Below the pieces are notes generated by a model. It saw only the letters and a program-made list of their open reading frames with translations, was not told the origin of the DNA and made no database searches. From NCBI GenBank assembly GCA_027575765.1, contig JANBPT010000280.1, forward strand, positions 1-48,288: DNA of 48,288 nucleotides, in the 5' to 3' direction. The stretch comes from Tieghemiomyces parasiticus. Taxonomy: Eukaryota > Kickxellomycota > Dimargaritomycetes > Dimargaritales > Dimargaritaceae. The position numbers and the translations under genes were made by a program. The number at the start of each line of letters is the position of its first letter. The stretch's first letter is position 1. Of the stretch, positions 22,679-34,900 are shown piece by piece.

Positions 22679-24309
22679 GTGAGTAGTTGGGGTGGTCTAA
22701 GCCCGTTAGGAAAGCGTCAAGATATGCCTCATTTCAAAGGTGTGGACCACCCCCCATCGCGTGTGGGGCAGGAAGGGAGCAGTGGCAGCGACGCTACCTA
22801 CCTAGAACACAGCCGAAGCGCCAGAACAAGAGGTGGGCCATGACGAAAGACAATACTGTGATCCTTGGAGAAGGCAGAATGAGGTGGAATGGGTAAGAGT
22901 TTGAATCTCTAGGGGTCGAGGTGGGTGGTGGGCTCAGTCAGGCGTCAGCAAAGCTCCTTCTTTAACGGCTGGACAACTCTGCCTCTCTTTAACCTTCTGA
23001 AACCGGAGTTTTCGAGTGGACCCATATGGCATGGCTTTCCATACCTTACCTGCCTCTAACACTGCATTCAAGAGTCGTCTCTTAAGGACGGTCGCCAGGA
23101 TACTGCCACGCGGGGCTTCAAAATAAGTCGTTTTTGGAATGGTATGTAGCCCTATTGGTGTACCCGTTAAGCTCAGTGAGCGCTGAGCAGCTCTACAATT
23201 CCATAGTGCCGGTAACTTCACCATTTGACTACGCTTGCGCATGCTGTAATTCCATGCTATCTAGCGTCTATAAACTAGCCCAGGACTACCAATGGCAGCC
23301 CTCCGGCTCGGAGGAGGGGGAGGGAAGCGGTTGGCTAGTGGCTGCAATCCAACCGCCGGAATGGTGCTACGGCTAGTTCAACCTTGACGTTGATGGATAC
23401 TTCGAACTCCGATGTGGACGAGCTGGTGACGAAAGTAGACCCGGCCAGGTTTGAACGGCCATCTCGATGTGGGGCACTCCGAAGGGCGCGTGCAACAGTG
23501 GGAATATCCTCAATGTATAGCTGCCGATCAACCAGCCTCGTCAACGAGCCTGTCGTCTCGGGCGAAGAGCGACTGGTCAATGGTTGAATGTGGCAAGCGA
23601 GACCCCCAGCACTGCCCAACATGTGCAAGGTTCAGTCACGTAGAGCGCCTTACAACCGCACCCTGCGAAGCCATCTACCGCCGCTGCTACGGTTCCAACC
23701 CTATTCTGGTGTGAGATACATGGCACCATTGGAACCCGCTGTCCGGCCAAACCGCGAAATACTTGCATATTTTCTTTGAGCAGCGCACTTGGCCCCCTTG
23801 TCTGTATTGCATTCGTTGATGTGGTCGCCTTATTGTATGTTCTGGGAGTTACCTCCCCACCGCGGTTCGCCTGCGCCCTACTCCGAGGCTGTAGGCCGGA
23901 GACAAGCTACGCCGTGACTATCGTATCCCGCCAACACGTGTGCGCCTTACCACTCTCCCGCCTGTACAACCCTACCTTTTCCTTAGCCACGCTCAGCCCC
24001 TCTGGCTTTCGGCTGTCACTCTCCGCACCTAACATTTGGGAGCCTTCATCTCCACTTTTGCATTCCTTCCTCCCTTCTACCTCCTGTTACCGTCGGCCCA
24101 AACGCGCTCTCTGGACGCCTGAAGGCTGCCGAAGACTACGGGCGCCCTCACCATATTGAACTGCACCCTTTCTTTAGTCTACCGTCCACTTAGTTGCCCG
24201 CCTTCATTTTACGAACTGCCGCTCTTGTCACGACCCAGCCTACTACATACAACCCCGTCATAACCTACCGCATTCCGCCAGCCCAGTGCATTCGCCTTAG
24301 GTTAGGACA

Positions 24310-27300
24310 ATGGGTGTCCCGTTGCTACCCCCCTGGGGTCTGGTGACCCATTTCCTCACTTTCCTACTCGGCGCCCTCTTTTTGCCAGCGTGCCTAGCGG
24401 GCGTCCTTGCCTACATCTACGTCACCTTACCGCCGGCTGACAAGCCGCCATCGGCCGCGGGCAAGTCGTCCGACCCCGTCGTTACGACCGCCGAGCACGA
24501 CCAGCGACAGCGAGCCGCTGAGCGACGTGCCGAGGAAGCCCTTGAGGACCCCGCAACGTACCATAGGGTAGGCTGGCTGCGCATCACCCGGGAGGAGAAG
24601 GAGTCCGCCGATACGCCCAACTTTGCTAACTTGGTCAAGCTTGGCCTCACCCAAATGATGGAGAGCAAGCAACAGCAGGCTCAGCGCAAGGCTAAAGACC
24701 GGTACTACGTGGTGCTAAAGTACGATACCCTGTTCCTGTACACCGGCGAGGAGCAGATTGAGTGCCGGGGCGTCATCATCATGCCTATGCACACAGTCAG
24801 TATCCACCCGCCGCTTCTACCCGACAACGAGGTGTTCCATAAGGAGCGGCCCATTCTACTGGCCAAGAAAGCACCGCTGGCCGCCTCCAACAGCAAAGAG
24901 GCCGCCCTTGCGGCCAACGGCGACGCCACCGCAGCGGGGGACACACTGCGCAACAGCTACTTCGTCTATGCCGATACCCCGGTGGTCAAGGAGGACTGGT
25001 ACTTCGCACTCCGGCGAGCGGCCCGGCTGCGCGGTGAAATTTCCGAGCCCGAGGGCGTGGTCCGTGGTAGCGCTCCACCAGTGTCCACGTCTTCTGCCGC
25101 ATCCACACTCGACCGCACCGAGCTGGACCCACAGGCCCTGCACGACCTCCAGCGGACGGTTCACTCTAACGAGAATCACATCCAGACCCAGTGGCTTAAC
25201 GCTGTGATGGGGCGGGTGTTTCTCAGCGTGTATCGCACCGAGATGGTCAAGCAGCACTTCATCAATAAGATCAGGCTTAAGATCACTAAGCTCAAGAAGC
25301 CCAGCTTCCTGGGCGACATTGCAGTCCGCGACCTGAACGTCGGGGAGAGTGTCCCATACATTACCAACCCGCGACTGCTGGGGTTGAAGGACGATGGCGA
25401 GCTGACCGCTGAGATGTATCTGCACTATTCGGGCGGATTCAGCTGCGAGATCCAAACTGAGGTGCAGCTCTCAGTGGCCGCTCGCCTCAAGTCTCTGCGT
25501 GTCCCGGTCGTCTTGGCGGTGGTCCTCAAGGGACTTACGGGAAAGCTGCTCCTAAAGATTAAACCTGCCCCAACCAACCGGTTCTGGATCGGGTTCTACG
25601 AGACGCCCGCCATGGACCTCCACATTGAGCCCGTGGTGTCCGATAAGCAGGTTAAGTTTGGCATGGTCATCCAGGCCATCGAGCGCCGGATATACGATAT
25701 GGTCAATGAGAATTTGGTACTTCCAAACATGGACGATACCCCGTTCTTCCCCTCGCAGGGAATGGGCGGCATTTTTGAACAGTTTCTGGTGCCCCCGCCC
25801 AACCTTCCAGCGACTGATTCACCGGCCGGCTCCGGCGCGTCGCCCACGTCGCAGCCCACTGCCGCAGCCACAGAGTCAAGCCCGGCCCCAACCGACACTA
25901 CTACCAGCGACCAGCCGGCCACGGTCTCGTCCCAACTGTCTGCAGCTACCGCCCCAGCTGATGCTACGACTACCGCCGCTGGTGGCGGCCGTGGCCGGTC
26001 CAACAGCCAGCCCCTTGGCTCCGGTTCCGACGACGACGTAGCTTCAATCCTGTCAGCACCTGCTGTGAGCACAAAGCCCCACAGACCCGACGAGACTGCT
26101 GCGCCGACCTCCCGGGCACTGTCACTCCTACAATCCATCAAGGGTCGCCAGATGCAGCAGGCTCAGCCCAAGCGTCACCCAGGTCTCGTTCCGTTACCGC
26201 GTCGGGCCAGTGTCGGTCACGCTAGCCCGCATCCCGCCCCGGCCGAACGTTCAGATTCGCTACGGCCCTTTCCAGATCATTCCCCTTCCGCCTCGCCTAC
26301 ACCGTCAAGCCCGTCCCTGACCTCGGCCTCGTCGTCTGACTCCGACTCCGGTCCCGATGGTGGCCCAACCAGTACGATCCGCCAGCCCTCGGTATCGCTG
26401 GCCCCGCCCTCCCAGGCTCACCTAGGTGACGGCACTGGGTCCCCGAAAACCGCGGCCCGCCAGTTGCCGCCGACATCGCCCACCCACGCGACGGCTGACA
26501 GCGCGGCTGCCGCTCGGGCCTCGGCCAGTTTCCCGCCGGGCCCCAATCAACTCCCACGGGGCCGCGGCCAGCCCATCCCGTACCATAATCAACCCATCGG
26601 CCAGGGCATTCCGCACTCCGAGGCTCACCTTTACCGCGCGGGTCGCCCTCACGATCCTGCCGGCAGCAATGGCAATGGTAATAGTGGTGCTGGCGGTTCC
26701 ACTCGGTTCTCCTGGCTCAACCAAATCATTCCTGATGCCCGACGCGGTCAACCTACAAACGGTGATGCCGCCCCTGGCGACCGATTACCCTACGCGCGCA
26801 GTTTCGAGCATTCCACCCCTAACCTGCCGTGGCACAACGGGTCCCAATCCACACTGGCGAGTACCCTGAGCACCGGGGCGGCCTCCCATACGGGCGTTTC
26901 TCCGCCGTCAGCCTCCGGACTGGGCTACCATAATGGTGGTAACGGTTATGGTTTAGGGGGCCGACTGGGCTGGCTCAATACTGGGATTGAGACATTGAAG
27001 CACACCTATCAGCAGCGGCAGCAACAGCGCGCCCAGCAACGGGCTCACGGCGCAGGGTCCCACTTGGGTAACCTCGCTGCTTTCGGCCGGTCGACGGCTT
27101 CCGTGGATCGTGATGACAGCGAGGGAGTTGCCGAAACCTCCCAGCCTGGCACTACTGAGGGCGACGAAAACGATGCACCCCGTGGGCCCCTCAGGCAAGG
27201 TACCGAGGCACTCCCCGTCAGCTCTGCCGAGCCGCGCTCACAGGCCACTAGCGTTGAATCTGGCCTGGCCGCCCCAGGAGCTGCGTCCCCGTCATTATCA

Positions 27301-27426
27301 CACCAGGCGTCGCCGGTCATGACATTTGGCCAGTCGATCCTCCAGCCCGTCGCTGACCCTGACGACCCGTTCAATTCCACCACCACCACAACAACCTCGC
27401 CGCCGCCGCCGCCGGCATCACCATGA
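24310..27426 (+). CDS. NVJ2: PH-SMP domain lipid-transfer protein, Nvj2/TEX2-like
   Basis: Intronless, 1038 residues. Residues about 12-40 form an N-terminal membrane anchor. A PH-like domain spans about 83-240, with RYYVVLKYDTLFLYTGEEQI and FVYADTPVVKEDWYFALRRA at its start and end, and an insertion of about 30 residues near 185-215. An SMP domain follows at about 290-475, starting QWLNAVMGRVFLSVYRTEMV, with KLKKPSFLGDIAVRDLNVG, LHYSGGFSCEIQTEV and FWIGFYETPAMDLHIEPVVS. SMP domains form a hydrophobic tube that carries lipids between membranes. Yeast Nvj2 sits in the ER at nucleus-vacuole and ER-Golgi contacts and moves ceramide under stress. From about residue 495 to the end the protein is disordered and rich in Ser, Pro, Gly and Ala, much longer than the tail of yeast Nvj2 (about 770 residues total). 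The order anchor-PH-SMP makes the family call firm; orthology to NVJ2 itself is inferred. Confidence 0.9.
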   Translation: MGVPLLPPWGLVTHFLTFLLGALFLPACLAGVLAYIYVTLPPADKPPSAAGKSSDPVVTTAEHDQRQRAAERRAEEALEDPATYHRVGWLRITREEKESADTPNFANLVKLGLTQMMESKQQQAQRKAKDRYYVVLKYDTLFLYTGEEQIECRGVIIMPMHTVSIHPPLLPDNEVFHKERPILLAKKAPLAASNSKEAALAANGDATAAGDTLRNSYFVYADTPVVKEDWYFALRRAARLRGEISEPEGVVRGSAPPVSTSSAASTLDRTELDPQALHDLQRTVHSNENHIQTQWLNAVMGRVFLSVYRTEMVKQHFINKIRLKITKLKKPSFLGDIAVRDLNVGESVPYITNPRLLGLKDDGELTAEMYLHYSGGFSCEIQTEVQLSVAARLKSLRVPVVLAVVLKGLTGKLLLKIKPAPTNRFWIGFYETPAMDLHIEPVVSDKQVKFGMVIQAIERRIYDMVNENLVLPNMDDTPFFPSQGMGGIFEQFLVPPPNLPATDSPAGSGASPTSQPTAAATESSPAPTDTTTSDQPATVSSQLSAATAPADATTTAAGGGRGRSNSQPLGSGSDDDVASILSAPAVSTKPHRPDETAAPTSRALSLLQSIKGRQMQQAQPKRHPGLVPLPRRASVGHASPHPAPAERSDSLRPFPDHSPSASPTPSSPSLTSASSSDSDSGPDGGPTSTIRQPSVSLAPPSQAHLGDGTGSPKTAARQLPPTSPTHATADSAAAARASASFPPGPNQLPRGRGQPIPYHNQPIGQGIPHSEAHLYRAGRPHDPAGSNGNGNSGAGGSTRFSWLNQIIPDARRGQPTNGDAAPGDRLPYARSFEHSTPNLPWHNGSQSTLASTLSTGAASHTGVSPPSASGLGYHNGGNGYGLGGRLGWLNTGIETLKHTYQQRQQQRAQQRAHGAGSHLGNLAAFGRSTASVDRDDSEGVAETSQPGTTEGDENDAPRGPLRQGTEALPVSSAEPRSQATSVESGLAAPGAASPSLSHQASPVMTFGQSILQPVADPDDPFNSTTTTTTSPPPPPASP

Positions 27427-27746
27427 AAGCGACCAAAGGCCCTTCATTCATCTGTTTGTACTATGGTTTATCGGGACTTGGACCCATCGCTGCGTGCCTC
27501 TCGCCTTCCTGTTTTTTTACCAAAAATATTGCATTTTACATTTCACTTGGCTACGCCGAATGGGGCCTATTTTTTCCACTTTGCTATGTAAGCCCACTGG
27601 TTTGACTCGCCATTGGCGAAACAGCACCACACGCTATTTTTATTGCACAATACATACAAAGAAAACGGGGACGCTACCCCGTACAGTCTACACCACAACG
27701 CACAAGGGGGTTAGAAAAAAAAAGAACGCAGGGAACCATTCCCGAC
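27427..27746. other. Convergent 3' UTR region
   Basis: Short space between the stops of the plus-strand SMP gene and the minus-strand PRP22 gene. It contains T-rich and A-rich patches (for example the A-run at 27715-27724) suited to 3'-end formation on both strands. No gene. Confidence 0.5.
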
Positions 27747-30700
27747 TTAGAACGTCTGCTTGGAACTAGTGTTGTGCCGCACCTTGCTGATTCGCCAATC
27801 GTTGAGACCCTCGTAGGGCTTGAGGAGGGGCTCGATACGCTCACGGCGTTTCCGACGGGAAATTTTGTTGGCGTCGGCGACCTGGAAGAACCGAGGGGCA
27901 ACCTCAACCAGCCACTTGGGTTCAACGGCAGTGACCTCGCGCATGTACTCCCTGGTGGTTAGCACCAGCTCGTGGTAAATAAGCCACTCGGGAGACTTGT
28001 TGTACAGGGCACTGGATGGGTGAATGAACACCGGCGTGCCTTCCACCAGGGTCTTGTACCCCTCGGTCGGGTCCTTCTTAGCGGCGTGGGTAAAGAACCC
28101 GGCGCAGATAGCCCGGCGCACCTGGGTGTAATTCTTACCGCAGCTGACCATGTCGTGCTTGTAGCGGTCCATAAAGCTGAGGAGCTGCTTTCGGATATCT
28201 TGTGAACGCCGGATAGACCGGGCCTGGACGTATTGCTCCAAACACCAAGAGTTGGAGTAGTTACTGGCCTTCCACCCGTTGAACACGGTCAGGAGGGTGA
28301 GATGGTCGCCCTCCGGCTGCTGGAATTTGGCCCGGCGCGCATCGGCAACGGCCTGCTTCTCCTTGGGCCGGTAGAAGATGTTGGGCACCGAGAGCATGGA
28401 CACGATAGTGAGGATCTCCTCGCTGCACTTGAGGTCGACCGAGATAAGGAGCATCTTAGCCAGGGCCGGGTCGAGCGGGAGCTCGGCCATTCGGCGGCCC
28501 ATCCGCGTGAGGAGCCCCTCGTCATCGAGGGCGTTGAGCGAGTAGAGCTGTTCGAGAGCGGTCAGGAGGGTCTGGACGGGCGGTGGGTCCATGAAATCAA
28601 AGTGGAGCAGGTCGTTGATGCCCATGGCCTTAAGGGTGAGTACCGTGTTGGCCAGGTTGGTCCGCTGAATCTCTGGGATGGTGTTGGGCAGCATCTCATT
28701 ACGGTAAGCCGCCTCGGTGTAGAGTCGGTAGCACTTGCCAGGGCCCGTACGCCCGGCACGGCCTGCACGCTGGCGGGCCTGGGCTTGGGAGATAGGGGTA
28801 ACCACCAACGAGTCCATCCCGAGTTTGGGGTCGTAGGCGCCCTGCTTGACAAACCCCGGATCGATGACATAAAAGATCCCGTCAATGGTCACGGAGGTCT
28901 CGGCAATGTTGGTGGATATGACGATCTTGCGGCTACCGGGCGGGGCCGGTTCGAAAATCTTGCTCTGCATGTCGCTGGGTAGGGCAGAATAAACGGGCAG
29001 GATAATGAGCTGCGGGACCATGGGACCCAGGGCTTTCATGCGTTCAAACAGGATCTCGCACGAAGTATCAATCTCCTCCTGACCAGTCAAAAACAGCAAA
29101 ATATCGCCGGCAGGTTCAAACAGGTGGATCTGCATGACGGTGACCAGCGACGCGTCCAGATAGTCCGACTCGGGCTCCTTAGCATAGAGCACGTCCACTG
29201 GGAAGGTGCGGCCCGGGATAGTGAAGATAGGGCAGTTAAAGAAATACTGCGAGAACTTCTCGGCGTCAAGGGTGGCTGACGTCACGATGAGTTTTAGATC
29301 CGGACGGGCGCGGATGGTCTTCTTGAGGAGACCGAACAGGACATCGGTGGCGATGGTGCGCTCGTGGGCCTCGTCCAAAATGATAACCGAGTAGGCCTGG
29401 AGGAGGGGGTCGACCAGAATCTCACGTTGCAGGATACCGTCCGTCAGGTACTTGACCGCCGTATCGGGTCCAGTGCAGTCTTCGAACCGGATGGTGTAAC
29501 CGACCTCCTGGCCCAGGCGCACCCCCATCTCCTCGGCCACACGCTTAGCTACCGATGTGGCCGCCACTCGTCGTGGCTGGGTGCACCCAATCCGGCCATT
29601 TTCTGAGAACCCTTCCTCGTACAGGTACTGCGTCATCTGCGTGGTCTTGCCCGACCCCGTGTCGCCCACGACAATCAGCACCTGGTTTTCGCTCACAGCC
29701 TGGATTAGATTGGTGCGCAGCTTGTACACGGGCAAGCTCCGGCGCTGCTCCTGGATGCTCAAGTCCGTCACTTTACCGTAGGATGTGGCCTTACTGAAGA
29801 GGGTCTTCTTCCACTCCGGATCCTTATCGCGGCCGCCTCCGTTTGTGGCTGCGATTCCACGAAGGTCACTGGCAAAGTTACGCTCTCCAGGCTCGGGCAT
29901 GGGGTCCACCCAAGGCTGGTTAAGGTCCTTGGGTACCGCTTCCATCTCATCATTGACCTGCTGTTGCTTGATTTCGCGACGCTCCTTGGCCAGCGCGGCC
30001 CCGGCCAGGGCGGCGCGGTTGAGAGACCCGTCAGGGGCCTTGACGATCTTAATGGGGCTGAGCTGCAAGGACTGCTTGGTTTGACCGCGCAGGAATACGG
30101 GTTCTTCCTCCTTCAGCTCAATGTCGAGCTCCTCCTCGTTTTCCTCGATGTTGAGGAGCCCGTTCTCGTCATCAAAGTTCGGGTACTCGCGAGGATCGAG
30201 GACACCAGCGGCGATAAGCTGCTGGATCTCCCACCGTTCGGGCGAGGCTAGTCGCTTGACGGTGGGCCGCTGGTCGACCTGGAGGGCTGGGTTGATGTCC
30301 GTGATTGGTTCGCTGCTGAAGCCGCTCGTGGGACGGTCCGGGTTACGGGTAGGCGGGGGTATCGACATATCGGGGGCGGGCAACTGCGGGTTCAGATCCC
30401 GCCCGGTCTCTTGGTCCACGTCTTTCATGGACAAACCCAACTTCTGACCATTGATGGAGATAACCTTGACCTTGACGAGTTGGCCTGGTCGCAGGATTTC
30501 GTCAGGGTTTTTATCCTCCTGGTCGGAAACGATCTGGCTTACGTGAACCAACCCTTTGGGGTTGTCCTTGACGCCGTACAGCATCACAAAGGCGCCGAAT
30601 TTACGGATTCCGGTGACCCGGCCATCGTAGATTCGGTACAAACTAGCCTGGTCGTCTAGGTTGGTTTGAGGCGGGGACGGTGCACGTGGATTGCGCCGGT

Positions 30701-31343
30701 GGGAATGGAGACCCTTGCCATCGTATTCAGGACGGGACTGGTCATCGTCGAACCGGCTCCGGCGCCGACGGCCTACGCTACGTTCCCGACTCGGGCTCCG
30801 GCTGCGCCTGCGGTCATGATGCCGATCGGTACTACGGTCGCGACGGGGCGAGTGGGAACGGGACCGTGAGGCCCTTTCACTGACCTTCTTCTGCCCATTC
30901 AGGAACGACTCGAGCTCGTCGAGGAGGCTAGCCTCACCGCCGACCCTGGCTGATCCCACTTTGACGGGTTCCACAGGAGGAGCCGTATCCTTGAGGGCTA
31001 GTCCGGGAAAGGCCTGGGCCTTGCGTTCCGTGTCGTAACCGTTCACTCCGGCGGGCGGGGCTGGACCGTCGTCCTCATTACCGTCCGCCACAGCGACCGG
31101 AATCGGTCGGGACTTGGGCCGTAGCGTGGTAATGAGTCGGTTCAGATTTTCCACAAAGTAGTCGGGCAGGTCGCAGCCAGTTTCGGCGACCTTGGCGTGG
31201 AACGACTGGTAGTCAGGGCTCGTGTCGTGGAGGTCAATGATGAACTCGGCCACCACCTTATCGGCCATGCCCAGGTGGTTATTGAGCTCATTAGCAATCT
31301 TGTTGACCAATGAGAGGTATTCGAGCTTCTGGATCTCGTCCAT
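27747..31343 (-). CDS. PRP22: DEAH-box pre-mRNA splicing helicase Prp22 (DHX8)
   Basis: Intronless, 1198 residues, full length. The N-terminus ([20 protein letters not shown]) matches the conserved helical start of DHX8/Prp22. An RS-rich segment lies at about 157-196, and an S1 RNA-binding domain at about 236-310 ([26 protein letters not shown]). The helicase core has [10 protein letters not shown] at 560-569, [23 protein letters not shown] at 657-660, SAT at 689-691 and [20 protein letters not shown], followed by the HA2/ratchet and OB-fold regions ending [13 protein letters not shown]. The S1 domain before a DEAH core separates Prp22 from Prp2, Prp16 and Prp43. It uses ATP to release spliced mRNA from the spliceosome after exon ligation and to proofread the 3' splice site, in the nucleus. 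The ATG at 31343 gives the conserved N-terminus directly. The next gene upstream on the same strand, HFM1, ends 576 bp away. Confidence 0.96.
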   Translation of the reverse strand: MDEIQKLEYLSLVNKIANELNNHLGMADKVVAEFIIDLHDTSPDYQSFHAKVAETGCDLPDYFVENLNRLITTLRPKSRPIPVAVADGNEDDGPAPPAGVNGYDTERKAQAFPGLALKDTAPPVEPVKVGSARVGGEASLLDELESFLNGQKKVSERASRSRSHSPRRDRSTDRHHDRRRSRSPSRERSVGRRRRSRFDDDQSRPEYDGKGLHSHRRNPRAPSPPQTNLDDQASLYRIYDGRVTGIRKFGAFVMLYGVKDNPKGLVHVSQIVSDQEDKNPDEILRPGQLVKVKVISINGQKLGLSMKDVDQETGRDLNPQLPAPDMSIPPPTRNPDRPTSGFSSEPITDINPALQVDQRPTVKRLASPERWEIQQLIAAGVLDPREYPNFDDENGLLNIEENEEELDIELKEEEPVFLRGQTKQSLQLSPIKIVKAPDGSLNRAALAGAALAKERREIKQQQVNDEMEAVPKDLNQPWVDPMPEPGERNFASDLRGIAATNGGGRDKDPEWKKTLFSKATSYGKVTDLSIQEQRRSLPVYKLRTNLIQAVSENQVLIVVGDTGSGKTTQMTQYLYEEGFSENGRIGCTQPRRVAATSVAKRVAEEMGVRLGQEVGYTIRFEDCTGPDTAVKYLTDGILQREILVDPLLQAYSVIILDEAHERTIATDVLFGLLKKTIRARPDLKLIVTSATLDAEKFSQYFFNCPIFTIPGRTFPVDVLYAKEPESDYLDASLVTVMQIHLFEPAGDILLFLTGQEEIDTSCEILFERMKALGPMVPQLIILPVYSALPSDMQSKIFEPAPPGSRKIVISTNIAETSVTIDGIFYVIDPGFVKQGAYDPKLGMDSLVVTPISQAQARQRAGRAGRTGPGKCYRLYTEAAYRNEMLPNTIPEIQRTNLANTVLTLKAMGINDLLHFDFMDPPPVQTLLTALEQLYSLNALDDEGLLTRMGRRMAELPLDPALAKMLLISVDLKCSEEILTIVSMLSVPNIFYRPKEKQAVADARRAKFQQPEGDHLTLLTVFNGWKASNYSNSWCLEQYVQARSIRRSQDIRKQLLSFMDRYKHDMVSCGKNYTQVRRAICAGFFTHAAKKDPTEGYKTLVEGTPVFIHPSSALYNKSPEWLIYHELVLTTREYMREVTAVEPKWLVEVAPRFFQVADANKISRRKRRERIEPLLKPYEGLNDWRISKVRHNTSSKQTF

Positions 31344-31919
31344 GCCGAGAGAATGTGGCAGGATAAAGCAGCGGGGAGTCAGAAACTAGGGGGAGACCGG
31401 TCGGCAGAAAAAAAACTAGTTGAATGCAATATTTAGAAATTTACGATAGAGAAGAATAAATGAGCAAGTGGTTAGCTGTGCTGGAGACATGGTTGGAGCT
31501 TGGACATGTAGATATGGCTTTCTTATTGGTACCTGCGGACTGCCTACGCAAGCACGTCGCGTGTAAAGGCCTATAGGCCTAGAAAGTGCTTCTTCATGGT
31601 GCAGCGCTGGTTTGATCGCATCGATTCAAATCCGGTGCTACATATTTTTCCTGGGCCCGGGATAGTGGGTGAAGAGGATGTGGGCAAGCCTACCTTCTTC
31701 GGCAAAGTGGGCCTCCTTGTATCTAACTTCAGTGCGACCAACAGACAAACCTCGCAATAGTGCCATCGCTCCCTTTCGGTTACATTGTGCTTAACCTTCC
31801 AACCAGACTACACGGAGAAAAATATATAAATGATTATAAAATAACTGAACCAAACATTACTGTTCTAGGCATGCCCTAATCAGCCACGGAGGGACCTTTA
31901 CCAACTCAAGGATTACCGC
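31344..31919. other. Spacer between HFM1 and PRP22
   Basis: Both neighbours are on the minus strand, so this holds the HFM1 3' UTR and the PRP22 promoter and leader. There are A/T-rich patches near 31410-31460 and 31815-31850. A short palindromic run, AGGCCTATAGGCCT (about 31567-31580), lies within it. No gene seen. Confidence 0.5.
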
Positions 31920-34900
31920 TTAAAGGCCGGAGCGAAACTTTTTAAGCCAGCTTTGCGCCTTTGCTTGACCCTGCATGATGTACTTGGCCCGGCTGGGCAG
32001 AGCTCCTGAGGGTGTCGATGGCGGTCGAGAATCCGGAGCGTCGACGAGAGACGTGGGTAGAGCAGGTTGCCCATCCTGCGTTGGAGGTGGTCGAGGTCGA
32101 TCGCACGTCCTAGGTACAGCGGCATTACAAGAAATAGGTTTAGGGGAGAGGGTATTCACCCTATCCGAGTTCGAAGGCCCAACCAACGTTGAGCGTCCCT
32201 CTTCAGGCTCTTCAGGGCTGGAGCTGATGACGATGGTCGAATCGGGCCCCTTAACCTGCGTCGCCCCAGCCTTAGTTGCAAGCGAACCAACCGGTGGAGT
32301 GGTCGGGACGATGACAGGACCCTTGGGTGACACCGTGGTTGGTGACGCCACAGAATCTTGATGCCGTGTGGCGAGGCAGAGGGGCCAGCTCTGGTCGTGT
32401 CGAATAGGGGTCGGACTCGGTGGGCACCAGAGGTCAATCTCATCGTCCTCGGGCCCGGTGCCAAAATCGAGCTGCGGGATAGAAGGCGGCGGGGCCGCGG
32501 GCAGCGCTAGCTGGGTCCGTTTGCGTTTCCGACCCTGTTTGCAGCAAAGGTGTTTACAGGCCGCTTTGTCCGCGCAGCGGTGGTGGCAGGGGGTCCTGTG
32601 ATCGGGCGGTAGCTGTCGATGAGTCTCAAACGGCACACCACCTTCTACGTAAAGTTGGTGTGGTTGACGGGATCATCACAGAATCAGTATATGTACGTTA
32701 GATGTAGGCCTTGAGACACCTACATTTATCGTATGAACCAACGGACTGTACCTAAAGGGAAACGTACCTGGGTCAGGTTGGGCGGCGGAAGAAGCGTGAG
32801 CCTCCTCCTCGACCAGGGGGGTGACCGGATCAGATCCACCGGGTTTCTCCTCGCCGGTCTGGTCGTGGAGTTTGGTTTAGAGGTGGGTACGATGATGTTA
32901 ACCACGCTTGAAAAGGATCGGAAGTACATAGCGAATAACCTACCCGCGAGCTATTGACCGCTCTTACCTCAATCTCAGTTTTGATAGTTCGCTGGAAATG
33001 CGGGCTGAATGCGTAGGGATGGGCCTGGGCCATGTCGCCGACGCCCACTATATAGTGCACAACAAGCGTGAAAGATGGTTTGTCGTCAAGTCAGGTATTA
33101 CACTTTATGCGCAAGTAGGCGCCTCTGAGGTGTAGGGAGGATGACTATGCCACTTGGGGCCCTGAGGGAGCTGAATTTGCTGTAGTGCGACGCGGTTGTG
33201 GGCCAAACTAGAAAAAATAGGAAACTTACCAACATCCTCACTCACTACGACCGTGTGAATGGGTTGCAAAGGCAGGCCTTCCGGCAAGACAACTTGAAAG
33301 GTGCGCCCGTCATGCAGTGTGGACAGGCCAAACCTTTTAATATGTATCAAGCAGCCTCCGGCGGTGAAGGCGAGGAGTATACCCCACAGGCTCTGCCGGT
33401 TTTTATGTACCTTGGTACTTGTGCCGAACTCCAGTTGGACACGGACATTGAATTTACCCAACTCGATCTGGTGTATGGTAGGGTTAGGTAGCGGCAAGTT
33501 ATTGAACTAATATATATGTAGGATACCGCAGATATTGGCTGGCTCTTAAAATATAGGTCGATAGAATTCTCAACCATGTCATAATGCCAATTAAATTTAC
33601 CTGTGACGCCGAAATATTTAGCCACGGCAGCTGCTGTAGGTTCTCCAAAACCTGATTATGGAGAGCGGCGGCGGAAGATCGTGCGTAGGGAAGGGGGATT
33701 AGCGAGTCGCCTAACCGTTGGGGCGCCTTTTAGCTATGGATTTAAAGACCCTACGGAAAGTCTAGGAATAAGCTTTAACACCTCGTACTCACCTGGTTGC
33801 CGAAAGGCGGATTGCGGCCCAATATCTAGCGAGAGGAGTATGGGGGGGGAAGGCCTGCATTGTGAGTTGACTACATTAAGTTGTGTGGCTGTAATATCCG
33901 GGAAGGGTTTCCAAGAGTTTCTTATCCCAGCACTTACCGTTTCAATCCGGCGGGCCGGAGTATTCTTCAGGTCGTCTAGTAGCTTAATTCCCGCAGCTGC
34001 CAGAGTCTTGCTGTACTGCGAGCCTATGGTGCATTGTAGATAAAAAGCTCCCTCCGTTCGACAAGTTGTTAGAAAGGCGTGACTCAAGGGCAGGCAGCCG
34101 ATTCCATGTAGAGAGAAGCTTAAGCCGAATTTCCCAGCCGTTCATTTTCCTGCGTCAAGGTCTGTATCTGGACTTACCTATCTTATCAACCAGTCGAAGG
34201 ATCAGAGGTGAACTGTCCCAAGAGTGGGATTTGAGGCACTGGTGGCTATTCTCAAAACCAATGGATGGATCATGCTAAGGTTGGAGGTGAGGTTTCGCCC
34301 CCAGCGTCGGCTCTGGAAAGCAATGTATGCTATCGTTTGACACATTGGACTGAGCCAGCGCCGTAGTCAGGAACAATCATTAATTCACTTACATTAGAAT
34401 GCTGTTGAGGGCACCTTCGGCATCTTCCTGTAGTACAGTAAACTCGCAGAGACCTGTAGGTTGTATGGAGCCGATGAAGGTAGGGGGTTCAGAAGTTGAA
34501 TATCATTTGCCGACTGCCTGCTCTAAGTGGCGCTGTAGGCAAAGACTGTAGATCCAAATGAGTATCTAATTCCAACCGCATTCGAACCTACACTTCAAGA
34601 TCCGAGAGGATTGTTGCACAATGCTATCGATCTCACGGTTCATCTGAAAACTCGTCTTGGGATCGCTCAATGAGATTTGGGCCAGGTAGCACTACCCGTT
34701 AAGGGGCAGGTATGTTATACGGATGTGCCGCGGTTAAAAAGGCGCGTGGTGAGTTGAAGTGTGGCGCTAGTATACGCTTAGTGTGCTATGGAAGGCCACT
34801 GGATCGAATACGGAGTGATCGAAGATATTTAGGAGCCTACCTGGATCAACAGATACACCTTCTGATCGATCATTTTGACTTTGCCCTTGATGGGATGGCG

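Larger units (their letters stand above)
19255..24309. other. 5-kb stretch without a clear gene
   Basis: No ORF over about 130 codons and none with a recognisable domain. The left end (19255-19470) is the protease leader. The right end (about 23850-24309) is C/T-rich and is probably the promoter and 5' leader of the SMP-protein gene. In between I see one inverted-repeat element (20117-20186) and a codon-like, GC-rich island (22532-22678) that may be an exon of a small split gene. The remainder is AT-richer with frequent stops. No transposase or reverse-transcriptase motif was found. Confidence 0.5.

Noticed and set aside
22893..22913. tRNA T-arm-like hairpin (AGAG-TTTGAAT-CTCT)
   Set aside because: Only four pairs, with no matching D-arm, anticodon arm or acceptor stem around it.
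28233..28982. 249-codon plus-strand ORF
   Set aside because: Lies wholly inside PRP22 on the opposite strand, within conserved helicase motifs; a codon-bias shadow.
31615..31645. GATTCAAATCC resembling a tRNA B box
   Set aside because: The T-stem has a mismatch at the closing pair and no upstream A box or acceptor partner was found.
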